NCBI GenBank assembly: GCA_965198825.1
Contig: CBDAQB010000003.1
Coordinates: 2,170,001 to 2,234,000 of the forward strand
Direction: 5' to 3'
Length of the DNA stretch: 64,000 bases
DNA from: BOG-908 sp965198825
Lineage (GTDB): Bacteria > Pseudomonadota > Alphaproteobacteria > Acetobacterales > Acetobacteraceae
Shown: in pieces, positions 55,887 through 64,000 of the stretch
Numbering within the stretch: the stretch's first letter is position 1
Layout: each line of letters starts with the position of its first letter
Notes under the pieces: model-generated
The model's database searches: none
What the model was told of the DNA's origin: nothing
The model's input: only the letters and a program-made list of their open reading frames with translations
Program-made: the position numbers and the translations under genes

Positions 55887-58483
55887 TGCGTCACCTGCTC
55901 GCTCTGTTGGCGCTGTTTTATACAGCCTCAGCTTTCGCTCAGTCGGCTCCGACCGGTGTGGCCTCCAGCTCCGTGGCGGTCGGCTCTTCACCGACGCAGG
56001 CGGCTGCCGGCTGCATCACCACATCCCTGGCCGGATCGGCGCAATGCGTGACGCGGTCGCGAGCAAAGGGTTTGGGCGTAGACACGTCCGACTTTGGCGC
56101 CTTCGATAGCGGCACGACTCACCCGCTCTCCAGCATCACCACCGTCTATCTGAACGGTTCGACGACGCCGACAAGCACGGCAGGCTGGACGTTGTCTCAG
56201 TGGCAGGCGATTTATCCCACGGCGACCGCGTTGACGAACGAGGTCGATGGGCTCGCGATCTCCGCCGCCCTGGCCTACATTCGGCAGGCGACGACAATTC
56301 AGAACAGCGGCGGCGCGGTCCCGATCCGCATGACGTGCCCGCCGGGCCTCGCGCTATCGGACACCAGCATCAACGCGTCTGGCTTGAATGGCCCAGGCAT
56401 TGTTTTGGACTTCTCCGGCTGCCCGATCTACTCGACCGCAGCCGGCAAGATCGCATTCGATATGCTGCACAGCCAACGCATCCGCATTATGAACCTCGGC
56501 GTCATCCCGGATCCGACTTTGACGCCGTCGATCGATTTCGCCGCGGGCCGTGTGGGACTGAATGGCACGAACGATCAGGGCGGTGATAACCTGTTCGATG
56601 GGCTTTACGTCAGCGGCCCTGCCCCTATTTGCAGCGTGCTGCTGAACAGCACCGAGAGTAGCGACCTCCACAAAGCCTTCGTGTTGAACACCTATTCTGG
56701 CGCAGTTTCGAACGCATCGCCTGGCGCGGCTCTTTGTCTGGACGGTGTCACCCACTTCATTAACAGCAGCGTCAATCCGTCGATCTACCAAACTGGCAGC
56801 GGCACGATCGATACGCCAGGCTCTTTCGATGGCGGCAGGGTGACCAACTCTTCGATCCGCGTGAACGGCTCGGGTGTGCCTGTGTGGGCGTCCATGATGG
56901 ATGGCTTTCATTTCGACGGCTATCTGCTGCAGAACGGCACGGGCAATTATGTCTGGGATTGGTATGAAGTCCCTGGCGGCACGTCGCGCGACATTTTCTT
57001 TGATCACCCGACGCACAGCGAAGGCGGCTCGCCGTCCAAGCTGATCAGCGAGTTCAACATCACTGGCACGAACCCGACGCCGATCTTCAAGACCTTTGCC
57101 TTCGCCGACGAGGCCAACCAATCAACGGTCTCGCTGTTCCATATCGATACAGCATCCGCGGTGACCGGCGTCACCATGCTGGACGAGCATATCTTCGTCT
57201 CGCAGTTCTTGAATTCGTCTGTCGCGATCGCCGATCAGCCAAGCGCCTGGACGATGCAAGGCGATGTCACACTGCCGAACCTCGGCAACTGGATAGCCGG
57301 CGCGCCTGAGTTCAATAGGGTCAACCTTTGCACCCTTTCCGGCTTCAACGGTTTCAGCCCGGCAGGCTGCTGGCCGTATGCGCCAACGGAGCCGTTAAAC
57401 CTTAATCCGGACCTTGATATCGACCAGGTCATTTGGCACGGCACAAACGGTGCCGGTCTCGCCAACGGTGCGCCGGTGATCGATGGTTGGTCGCTCTACA
57501 CCCAGGGCAGCTACCCGGCCTCCATAAACACGCGCGCCATCGCCGCCGGGTCTTATTTAGGGCATCCTTACCAGGAGGTATTGACAGTCCAGGCGGCTGC
57601 CACGCCAACGGCTTCCCAGATGTATGCGATTCGCACGCCCATCGAAGGGTCGTCGATGGCACAGCTGAATTGGGGCACGTCCAACGCGCTTCCGATCACC
57701 ATCAATCTCGACGCGATTTCGAGCCTTGCAGGCGCGCAATGTGCTCTTTCGATCCAGAATGCTAACAATAGCGACAGCTACGTGACGCCTTTCACGTTGC
57801 CTGCGACGGCTAGTACGTGGCAGCAGTATTCGTTCCTCGTGCCAGGACCGACGAGCGGAACATGGCCGGCATTTTCAGGCGTCGATTATATCGGCGCCAT
57901 CATAGCGATCTCCTGTTCGGTTGGATCAAACTATCAGGCCCCATCTGCGAACGCGTGGAACATCGGCGGCCCATTCTTTGGACTTTCGAGCACCACAAAT
58001 CTGGCGGCCACTCAGGGCGCAACTCTTGGCTTCATCCTCGAAAGTGTTTTCCCTACTCCAAACAACATGGCGGTGAAGAAGAAGGCGCAGGCCGCGGCTA
58101 TCGAGGAAGATCAGCGATGGCTAACGGCCTCTTGCGTTTTCGGCACGGTGTGCAACTCCAATTCAAGTGGCCTTCCGCAAGCTGGTGCCGTCACCATGAT
58201 CGCGCCCTCCAGCTTTGCGGCCGGGGGCTTTGCGCACGCTGTGGTGACGTTTCCGACCACGATGTTCACCAACAGCGGCGGCGCAGCGCTCCCGGCGATC
58301 ACTTTTCAATCGCTCCTGACCAACTCTGCACTCTGCAGCGACCTCACGCAGAACGCCGATGGCGGCACTCCCACTGTCGTTGGTGAGGGCGCAAACGGCT
58401 TCGTTGTCGAATGTCCTTGGGTCACAGGTGAGGCGGCCAATGATGTCATCGCTGTCCACTACAAAGCCGTGTCGCATTTCTGA
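55886..58483 (+). CDS. Large tailspike-like protein with signal peptide (2 of 6)
   Basis: The protein has 865 residues. The signal peptide is MRHLLALLALFYTASAFAQ. The region at about 85-300 (ISAALAYIRQATTIQNSGGA, then PPGLALSDTSINASGLNGPG) has the start of a right-handed beta-helix as in tailspikes, and further beta-rich domains follow to the end (a carbohydrate-binding-like module near 560-700). Cys is present in several domains. Tailspikes of this type bind or degrade polysaccharide. The Sec signal is unexpected for a virion protein. It is the largest member of the block. Confidence 0.7.
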   Translation: MRHLLALLALFYTASAFAQSAPTGVASSSVAVGSSPTQAAAGCITTSLAGSAQCVTRSRAKGLGVDTSDFGAFDSGTTHPLSSITTVYLNGSTTPTSTAGWTLSQWQAIYPTATALTNEVDGLAISAALAYIRQATTIQNSGGAVPIRMTCPPGLALSDTSINASGLNGPGIVLDFSGCPIYSTAAGKIAFDMLHSQRIRIMNLGVIPDPTLTPSIDFAAGRVGLNGTNDQGGDNLFDGLYVSGPAPICSVLLNSTESSDLHKAFVLNTYSGAVSNASPGAALCLDGVTHFINSSVNPSIYQTGSGTIDTPGSFDGGRVTNSSIRVNGSGVPVWASMMDGFHFDGYLLQNGTGNYVWDWYEVPGGTSRDIFFDHPTHSEGGSPSKLISEFNITGTNPTPIFKTFAFADEANQSTVSLFHIDTASAVTGVTMLDEHIFVSQFLNSSVAIADQPSAWTMQGDVTLPNLGNWIAGAPEFNRVNLCTLSGFNGFSPAGCWPYAPTEPLNLNPDLDIDQVIWHGTNGAGLANGAPVIDGWSLYTQGSYPASINTRAIAAGSYLGHPYQEVLTVQAAATPTASQMYAIRTPIEGSSMAQLNWGTSNALPITINLDAISSLAGAQCALSIQNANNSDSYVTPFTLPATASTWQQYSFLVPGPTSGTWPAFSGVDYIGAIIAISCSVGSNYQAPSANAWNIGGPFFGLSSTTNLAATQGATLGFILESVFPTPNNMAVKKKAQAAAIEEDQRWLTASCVFGTVCNSNSSGLPQAGAVTMIAPSSFAAGGFAHAVVTFPTTMFTNSGGAALPAITFQSLLTNSALCSDLTQNADGGTPTVVGEGANGFVVECPWVTGEAANDVIAVHYKAVSHF

Positions 58484-58525
58484 CCGCGCGCCTCAACGTC
58501 GCCATCATCAAAGGATCCAAGATCG

Positions 58526-59098
58526 ATGCGCAGCATCCTTCTCCTGCCGCTGCTTGCCCTTATTCTGGCTGCATCAGCATCGACGTCTCGTGCCGCGACG
58601 TACGGTCCCTACACGACCTATCCGAACAGCACCGTCAGCAGCATCCCGTCGAACACCCGTGTCGAGCTCGGCATAGGTCCGGACGCGCTCTACCACCCGA
58701 TCGTCCTGGACAATCTCGGCTACCAGGTGATCGACTGCGTCATCGGCTGTAGCGGGTCAGGTGGAGGCGGCGCGGCCGTCGCCCCCTACTCCGGCACGTC
58801 CTCGGCCTGCTCGGCGACGACGATCGGCACCACGCCCACGCTGCTGCTCGACACCGCGGCCAACGCCGGCCGGGCCGGCGGAGGGCTGGTCTATTATGCG
58901 ACCGGCACTGCGAACATCGTTTATCGCTGGGCGCTTCCCGGCGAGACTGGCGGCCAGAACCTGACCACCACGCCCTCAGGCGCCAACGTGGCCCTCACCC
59001 CGAACAGCCAGCTGCCCTTCACCGGCGCGCCAAGCGGCCAGCTCTGGGCCGTCAGCACCGCCAATCAGACAGCCTTCTCGTGCTTCGCGGTGAAATAA
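58526..59098 (+). CDS. Fibre-like protein with signal peptide (3 of 6)
   Basis: The protein has 190 residues. A signal peptide (RSILLLPLLALILAASAS ... RAA) is followed by the module NTRVELGIGPDALYHPIVLD with VIDCVIGC, which is homologous to that of the protein at 55317. A Gly-rich linker and a C-terminal beta domain (NIVYRWALPGETGG) follow. The stop overlaps the next start (TAATG). The pairing of module and domain suggests a fibre-tip subunit, but export is predicted. Confidence 0.65.
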   Translation: MRSILLLPLLALILAASASTSRAATYGPYTTYPNSTVSSIPSNTRVELGIGPDALYHPIVLDNLGYQVIDCVIGCSGSGGGGAAVAPYSGTSSACSATTIGTTPTLLLDTAANAGRAGGGLVYYATGTANIVYRWALPGETGGQNLTTTPSGANVALTPNSQLPFTGAPSGQLWAVSTANQTAFSCFAVK

Positions 59099-59901
59099 TG
59101 CGCGCCGTCGCCTTGGCCCTGCTGTTCCTGCCGGCCTTTGGCTATGCGCAGAACGGCCTGGGAACCATGCCGCCGGTCGTCACGGTGCTGCAGGGTGTGC
59201 AAGGCCCCGCAGGACCTGCTGGGCCGCCAGCATGCGGCGTGGGCGACCTGGATGCCTCGTGCAAGGTCAAGCCGTCGGCCTCGGCACTAACGGACCTCGG
59301 CGCGTCCATGTCGGCCACGGCCGTAGCGGCCGCAGCGTCGGCCCTCAGCTCGGCCAACCCAATCGTCACCATCGCGCCTGGCGCGACCGGCCACATGACG
59401 CCGACGCATCTCAACGGCGCGACCGACGACGTGGTGCCGACGCTCTCCGGCGACGCCTCCGGGGACACAGCGCATTCAGTCATCATGGGCTTGCGCGGAT
59501 CCTTCCGGAACCTGGCGATCGCCAACGCGGTCCCGTTGAACACGACCGGCGATCATGCGGCCTTCACGATCACGCAGGTGCTCGCGCCTTTCGTCCTGAA
59601 GGAAGTCGACGCCGCGAACTGCGCGACGACACCGGGCTTGGCGCAAGTGTCGATCTGGACGGGCCCAGGCGCCACAGGGACACGCCTGGTGGCGCCGACG
59701 CTGCTGAGCGCGATCCCGCTGATCACGGGTGCCGGACAGGCCCTCGTGGCCTCGAGCATCAACTCGCCGCGCCAGTCTGCACTGACCCTCTACCTCCATG
59801 TCGATGTGGCGAACCTCACTGCCGACACCTGCTCCTTCTACCTGCAAGGCATTTCCGCGCTCGACGCGACGCAGCTTGCCACGACCGTGACGGGATACTG
59901 A
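59098..59901 (+). CDS. Fibre-like protein with collagen-like stretch and signal peptide (4 of 6)
   Basis: The protein has 267 residues. The signal peptide is RAVALALLFLPAFGYAQ; GVQGPAGPAGPP is a short collagen-like motif, and a beta-rich C-domain follows (DHAAFTITQVLAPFVLKEVD, then ALTLYLHVDVANLTADTC). Collagen-like linkers are common in phage tail fibres. The start overlaps the upstream stop. The role is a structural fibre or secreted surface protein. Confidence 0.65.
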   Translation: MRAVALALLFLPAFGYAQNGLGTMPPVVTVLQGVQGPAGPAGPPACGVGDLDASCKVKPSASALTDLGASMSATAVAAAASALSSANPIVTIAPGATGHMTPTHLNGATDDVVPTLSGDASGDTAHSVIMGLRGSFRNLAIANAVPLNTTGDHAAFTITQVLAPFVLKEVDAANCATTPGLAQVSIWTGPGATGTRLVAPTLLSAIPLITGAGQALVASSINSPRQSALTLYLHVDVANLTADTCSFYLQGISALDATQLATTVTGY

Positions 59902-59902
59902 G

Positions 59903-60370
59903 ATGAAGCATTTCCTTTTTGCGGTGCTGCTGCTTTTGCCGCTTGCCGCTTCCGCACAATCGAACGGCGGCCTGCCTAGCAATCCAGGTGGCGCCGGAGC
60001 GCCCTGCGGCACGAACGGTCAGCTTCAATACAACAACAACGGCGTGTGCGGGGGGCTGACGCCGAACACCCTTAACAGCGGCGCCTACGCCGGCAGCCTA
60101 GTGAAAAACACCTACACCGCAGCAGGCGCAATTACGGTTTCCGACGATCTATCCATCCTGAATGCAACGGCCTCGGTCACCATGACGCTGGCGAACGATA
60201 CCGTCGATAACCGTCGCCACATCATCAAGTGCTTTGGTGCGGGAAGCTGCAACGTCACCGGCATGTTCGACGGCGTTTCCCAAACCATCAACATGAGCCC
60301 GAGCGGAACGCGCAAGGCCGATCTTGTCGTGGATTGGATCGCCTCGCTCTCTAGCTACATCGTGGAGTGA
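59903..60370 (+). CDS. Small fibre-like protein with signal peptide (5 of 6)
   Basis: The protein has 155 residues. The signal peptide is KHFLFAVLLLLPLAASAQ. CGTNGQLQYNNNGVCGG is a Cys-flanked form of the QxQYN-N-GxFGG motif that recurs in tail-fibre proteins. The C-domain (ATASVTMTLANDTVDNRRHI) is beta-rich. The ATG follows the previous stop by one base. Confidence 0.65.
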   Translation: MKHFLFAVLLLLPLAASAQSNGGLPSNPGGAGAPCGTNGQLQYNNNGVCGGLTPNTLNSGAYAGSLVKNTYTAAGAITVSDDLSILNATASVTMTLANDTVDNRRHIIKCFGAGSCNVTGMFDGVSQTINMSPSGTRKADLVVDWIASLSSYIVE

Positions 60371-60376
60371 TCGAAG

Positions 60377-62068
60377 ATGAGCTACCTTCCCGATCCCGCA
60401 CCGATCTCTCCCGACAAAATCACTAGCGCGACGCTGACGGAATACTTTGATCTCACGCGCGGCAACACGGTTTTCTCGACGGCCGGAACGACGCTAGCAG
60501 CAACAGGCGCAACCATTGCACAGGTCAACTCTGCTCTCAGCACGAGAACAGAAACGCTGACGCAAACGACTTCAGCCAATCGCCCGACCTATTCGCGGGA
60601 TGTTGGTTCCGGACGCCTCGGCGCTCTGGGCAACGAGTCCTCGACCTATCTGAATAGGAGCTACACCGGTCAAGTCGGCACCATGCTGGCAATATATTCT
60701 CTGACCGATATAGAGCCAGCGAACCTTCGTGGGTTTCAAAGCATTGCGCACGCTCCTGCTGCAAGCGGAGCAGCGGCGGCTGTATCATATGTCTGGAGCG
60801 CCTTCAGGCCAGCGACGACAACTACTCCAAACACCCCGGACGTTGCTGGTTTCGGCACAGGTAGATCAGACGGCACAATCGACCTGTCTTATTACGCACC
60901 ACAGTTCGGCACAGCCATTGTTGAAGGGATACGCACGGACGGCGTGAACCAGGAAGTCTGGCGCGACGGCAGGCAAATCATTGGCGCTGCTCTCGCGGCA
61001 ACCGGCACCGCGCTTGCAACAGACGGCGCGCACGCAACCCTCATGGCGTCGATCAGCAACACGGGTGCTATCACGAACAATATGGGCGGCACGCTCATTG
61101 CCTTTGTGTCATTCAGCGGGCGGGTATCCGATGCGGAATGGCCTGGGTTGCAGCAGTGGGCAAGGCAGTTGCTTGGGAAGCCGCGCAACCAGGGTGCGTT
61201 TTTAGGCTCGTTCTTTTTTGCAGACGGCACCGATGAAAGCTCGGACTCCAAGAGCTTGGTTCTCGTGCAGAGTGACGACCTGATTAACACGGAGATTCGG
61301 CCTAGCTCGGGCATCTGCAAGCTTCTAAACGGAACCTATTTGCCAGGCATTCGTGACCCGCACCTTATGTCGGACGGCACGCCGACAATTTGGATCGCTT
61401 ACACCGGCTCTACGTTTTGGAAGCTTTGCGTCTGTCTTGATCAGTTCAACATATCCACGCTCACGCAAATCAACAGCGGCATATCGGGCGGTAACCCGCA
61501 AATTTGGGCACCGGACTTTGTGTGCAACCAAGACAGTTCCATGTGGGTTGACACGAACGGTTTGCCTCGCGTGGTGGCGGCAGGAAGTCCCGACAGTGGG
61601 CTTGACTTTCAGCCTTACCTTTTCACGCCGAGTGATGCCACCTGGAAAACCGGAGGCGCTTGGAGTGTGGGCGTTCCCCTCACGTGGACAGGCACGCCGC
61701 CGACCGATGGGCTCGACTACTTTTTGATGCAGACTTCTGATGGCACCTTCCATCTCTACTACGCCACCAGGACGTCAACCACATCGGGCGGCCCGAGCAC
61801 TATCCAGCATGCGACCGCAACCAACGTAGCCGGACCCTACACGGCAACCGCTGGTGTCGATCCTTATGGGCTTGGTAACCATCTAGAGGGGCCGTTTGTC
61901 ACCCTGAGACAGGATGGCGTATGGGTTCTTTGGGTAGATAATCAAGGCACCGGGTATAGCTATTGCCTTGGCTCAAGCATCACCGGTCCTTGGTCAACAC
62001 CTGCAAAAGTCGTTGGACCGGCCCTGCTTGAACAAGGCCGCTTCATTCGCACGCCGCCGGGCTGGTGA
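60377..62068 (+). CDS. Tail protein with GH43-like beta-propeller (possible depolymerase)
   Basis: The protein has 563 residues and no signal peptide. An N-terminal beta-rich domain (about 1-270, concanavalin-like) is followed by a five-bladed-propeller-like region. Typical GH43/GH32 cues are GIRDPHLMSDGT, IWAPDFV, and EGPFVTL in order, spaced like the Asp-Asp-Glu active-site set of inverting glycosidases. A virion-borne glycan hydrolase would cleave capsule or O-antigen. The base composition is more A/T than the head genes. It converges with the acyltransferase gene. Confidence 0.7.
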   Translation: MSYLPDPAPISPDKITSATLTEYFDLTRGNTVFSTAGTTLAATGATIAQVNSALSTRTETLTQTTSANRPTYSRDVGSGRLGALGNESSTYLNRSYTGQVGTMLAIYSLTDIEPANLRGFQSIAHAPAASGAAAAVSYVWSAFRPATTTTPNTPDVAGFGTGRSDGTIDLSYYAPQFGTAIVEGIRTDGVNQEVWRDGRQIIGAALAATGTALATDGAHATLMASISNTGAITNNMGGTLIAFVSFSGRVSDAEWPGLQQWARQLLGKPRNQGAFLGSFFFADGTDESSDSKSLVLVQSDDLINTEIRPSSGICKLLNGTYLPGIRDPHLMSDGTPTIWIAYTGSTFWKLCVCLDQFNISTLTQINSGISGGNPQIWAPDFVCNQDSSMWVDTNGLPRVVAAGSPDSGLDFQPYLFTPSDATWKTGGAWSVGVPLTWTGTPPTDGLDYFLMQTSDGTFHLYYATRTSTTSGGPSTIQHATATNVAGPYTATAGVDPYGLGNHLEGPFVTLRQDGVWVLWVDNQGTGYSYCLGSSITGPWSTPAKVVGPALLEQGRFIRTPPGW

Positions 62069-62075
62069 CGTGCAG

Positions 62076-63200
62076 CTATGTCCTTCGATCACTGAGAAGC
62101 CGCTTCGCCCAGCCTCTGGCCGGCTGCTCTATGCAGTAGAACGAGCCGGCGGCGACGATCAGTGTCAGGGCAAGCGGGACGACATTTGCAAGCGTAAAAG
62201 CGTGCGGAACGTGGTGCGTCTGAAGGATACGAAAAGCAGGCCATCGAACCGCGCCCTCCAGTGGATCGTGCACCAGATAGATCGAGTAGGAAATCTCCCC
62301 AAGCCAGTAGATGGCCGTGCTCGACAGAAAAGCTCCAACCCAAGACCCAGCGCGCGTGAGCGCAAGCGTGAGCGCGAAGAAGGCAATGACTACGGCCACA
62401 TCGTCACTGGGCAGGAAGAGCATAGCGAGCGCAATAACAGCGACGGCATCCGCTGTTTGGGCGCGCAGCGCTGCTCCGACACGCGTGGAAAGCCGGAAAG
62501 CGACCATGCCAAGCGCGAACCCAGCGAAGCACCTTAGAAGCGAGTAGGGGCCGCTCCACACGTCCAGTGGGCCGTTCCGAAACGAGTGACCCCGAACAAT
62601 TTCGTAGAGCGCTGGTGTGCTCATCACCGAAAGCACAAGAAGCACGGCTAGGGCGGTCGCCACTGCCAGCATCTCTCGATACCTTTGCCCTTCAAGAACG
62701 AGGGCAACCAGGACAGGAAATGCCAAGTAGGCTGCAAGTTCGACGCTAATGGACCAGGCAGGGTGGACGATGCTTCCGCCAGCGCTGAACCATCCCTGCA
62801 CAAGAAAGACGTTTCGCACGGCATCAACATCCGAGATCTCGCGCTGGTCTATCAAACCGGCGACCACCAGCGGGGCGACTACGATAGTTACGGCGATGTA
62901 GAGCGGGTAGATGCGGCCAAGTCGTTTTCCGAGAAACGTCAAGTAATCTCTGGTCGTGAAGCCAGAGCGGAACACGTGGCCGTAATTGAGGGCCATTACG
63001 TAGCCGCTCAGCACAAAGAACAGATCAACGCCGATGTAGCCGCGCGCAATGATTGGTCGAAAGACCGACAGTCCATGCACGTCTTTGAAGTAGTGGTAAA
63101 GCACCACCCAGCAGGCAGCTACGCCGCGAATGCCCGTGAGGGCACGGTTTTCCTGCGGCCTTACTTGGGTAGCGGCCGGCAGTTCGATTGCTTCACTCAT
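62076..63200 (-). CDS. Acyltransferase-3 (OafA/YrhL-like) membrane protein
   Basis: The protein has 374 residues with about ten membrane helices. The family signature is GIRGVAACWVVLYHYFK with the catalytic-type His (about 36), then GYIGVDLFFVLSGYVMAL with R(G)YIGVDLFF. It transfers acetyl or other acyl groups to surface polysaccharide. As an opposite-strand gene inside the fibre block it can be expressed from the prophage and may change the receptor (seroconversion). The start ATG lies 44 bases from the divergent next gene. Confidence 0.9.
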   Translation of the reverse strand: MSEAIELPAATQVRPQENRALTGIRGVAACWVVLYHYFKDVHGLSVFRPIIARGYIGVDLFFVLSGYVMALNYGHVFRSGFTTRDYLTFLGKRLGRIYPLYIAVTIVVAPLVVAGLIDQREISDVDAVRNVFLVQGWFSAGGSIVHPAWSISVELAAYLAFPVLVALVLEGQRYREMLAVATALAVLLVLSVMSTPALYEIVRGHSFRNGPLDVWSGPYSLLRCFAGFALGMVAFRLSTRVGAALRAQTADAVAVIALAMLFLPSDDVAVVIAFFALTLALTRAGSWVGAFLSSTAIYWLGEISYSIYLVHDPLEGAVRWPAFRILQTHHVPHAFTLANVVPLALTLIVAAGSFYCIEQPARGWAKRLLSDRRT

Positions 63201-63243
63201 GGCGTCTCCAGGGCTCTGGGCACCCTAGCAGGAGTCATTAACG

Positions 63244-64000
63244 ATGCGTAAAGCGCTAACAGCCTTATTTATGCTCCTCGCCGGAAGCGCCCACGCTCAA
63301 GTGCTTGTGCTCCCTTGCGTAGGCGGCGGAACCTGTTACCTGCCCCCTCTTCCGATCTACACGGCGAACGTCCTAGAGACCTCCAATGGCACAACCCAAA
63401 GCGGCCCGCCTGGCTATCCAAACGACCGCGTAGCCTCTGGCCCCTACACTGCGATCTTCCACATTGACTCACCCAGCGGGACAAGCGCGGCGAACAGCCA
63501 CGCCATTAAAGGCACGGCAAACTTCCCGCTACAGACCAATTTTGTCACGACCTTTCCGAGCGACAGCAACACAGGCGTCCGCTCGTTCACCTTCCTCGAC
63601 TACGGCAATTACCTCGACAACACACCCCTAATCTCGCCGTCCACAATCAACAATCTCACCGCAGCCAACCTCACTTTCAATTTCACCTACCCGACGCAGA
63701 CGAACGCTGGAAACCTCACCTTCGACTGGTTCGCGTTCACCAGTTCGGCAGGCTCGACTGCGACGATCAGCAAGGAAATGCAGGTCTATCTGGACCCGGC
63801 CCCCACGACCGTCACGGGGTTTCTGAACAACAACGCCATGGTCGGCACTTATACGAGCGCGGCCATTGGCTCGACGCCTGCGATCAACTGGAAAGTCACG
63901 TATCAGGCTGCGAACGGGCAGGGCGTGCCCTACTATCAATTCCGACCTGTGGACACGAACAGCAACACGGTGCCGCTGCACGCCGGCACGTTCGATTTTC
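63244..64000 (+). CDS. Fibre-like protein with signal peptide (6 of 6), 3' end outside window
   Basis: The frame is open for 252 codons to the edge. The signal peptide is RKALTALFMLLAGSAHAQ; CVGGGTCYLPP follows, then a series of beta-strand-rich segments with Asn/Thr (NNLTAANLTFNFTYPTQTNA) like adhesin or fibre domains. It is divergent from the acyltransferase gene, so it probably has its own promoter in the 43-base gap or is linked to a surface-modification unit. No family is recognised. Confidence 0.6.
   Translation, partial: MRKALTALFMLLAGSAHAQVLVLPCVGGGTCYLPPLPIYTANVLETSNGTTQSGPPGYPNDRVASGPYTAIFHIDSPSGTSAANSHAIKGTANFPLQTNFVTTFPSDSNTGVRSFTFLDYGNYLDNTPLISPSTINNLTAANLTFNFTYPTQTNAGNLTFDWFAFTSSAGSTATISKEMQVYLDPAPTTVTGFLNNNAMVGTYTSAAIGSTPAINWKVTYQAANGQGVPYYQFRPVDTNSNTVPLHAGTFDF

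Noticed and set aside
14050..64000. Mu-type transposable phage
   Set aside because: The tail genes are Mu-like, but no MuA/MuB transposase or Mu ends are seen, and a tyrosine integrase lies at a tRNA.

Overview
The window is GC-rich alphaproteobacterial chromosome. About 14 kb are host DNA for C1 metabolism. They run into the left end of a prophage that fills the remaining 50 kb and leaves the window on the right. The host is probably an acidophilic or methylotrophic Acetobacteraceae-like bacterium. This is an inference from the gene content (XoxJ-type protein, PQQ-linked CXXCW protein, NAD-linked formate dehydrogenase, GcrA biology) and from a family of A/T-rich inverted repeats of a kind I associate with that family. 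No rRNA or marker gene proves it.

Host part (1-14047). At the left edge is the end of a lanthanide/PQQ alcohol-dehydrogenase accessory locus: an XoxJ-like periplasmic binding protein and a CXXCW protein. A sensory block follows: a FIST/NosP-like sensor overlapping a hybrid histidine kinase, a convergent LuxR-type response regulator and a large porin. Then comes a leftward fds operon (fdsG-fdsB-fdsA-fdsD), with its LysR regulator and a GATAG-N7-CTATC operator upstream. Together these genes oxidise alcohol in the periplasm and formate in the cytosol, feeding electrons to quinone and NAD+. The host part ends at tRNA-Lys(CTT).

Prophage left arm (14050-24184, leftward). A tyrosine recombinase and an AlpA/excisionase-like gene lie just inside the tRNA, behind six very small overlapping genes. 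Further in are a helicase-DNA methyltransferase fusion, a DUF4326 protein and a string of unknown early genes. The immunity region (23424-24479) has a degenerate S24 repressor and a Cro-like protein. Identical 15-bp operators (ATATGCGTCGCATAT) sit between the -35 and -10 of both outward promoters; the Cro transcript looks leaderless.

Prophage right arm (25192 onward, rightward). A CII-like regulator, DNA-binding proteins, a GcrA homologue, a Toprim primase, a MazG-like protein and a P-loop replication protein come first. They end at a 12-copy GTAACCG iteron array that is a good candidate replication origin. A putative late regulator with a strong terminator behind it precedes the late genes. 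These are chimeric: a lambda-type head (Nu1/GpA terminase, gpW, lambda portal, S49 protease, gpD, gpE) joined to a Mu-type contractile tail (sheath, tube, tape measure, gpN, gpP, gp45-gp48). A -1 frameshift site lies just before the tape measure.

Right end (53486-64000). This holds lysis genes (membrane proteins plus a SleB-family hydrolase), a fibre-adaptor protein and an unusual series of receptor-binding/surface proteins. Six of these carry Sec-type signal peptides, which is not expected of virion fibres. A GH43-like propeller protein and an opposite-strand acyltransferase suggest surface-glycan cleavage and modification. The secreted fibre-like cassette is the least explained part of the window. 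Other strong points are the iteron origin, the frameshift, the immunity operators and the inverted-repeat family that has invaded both the fds operon and the phage tail operon.
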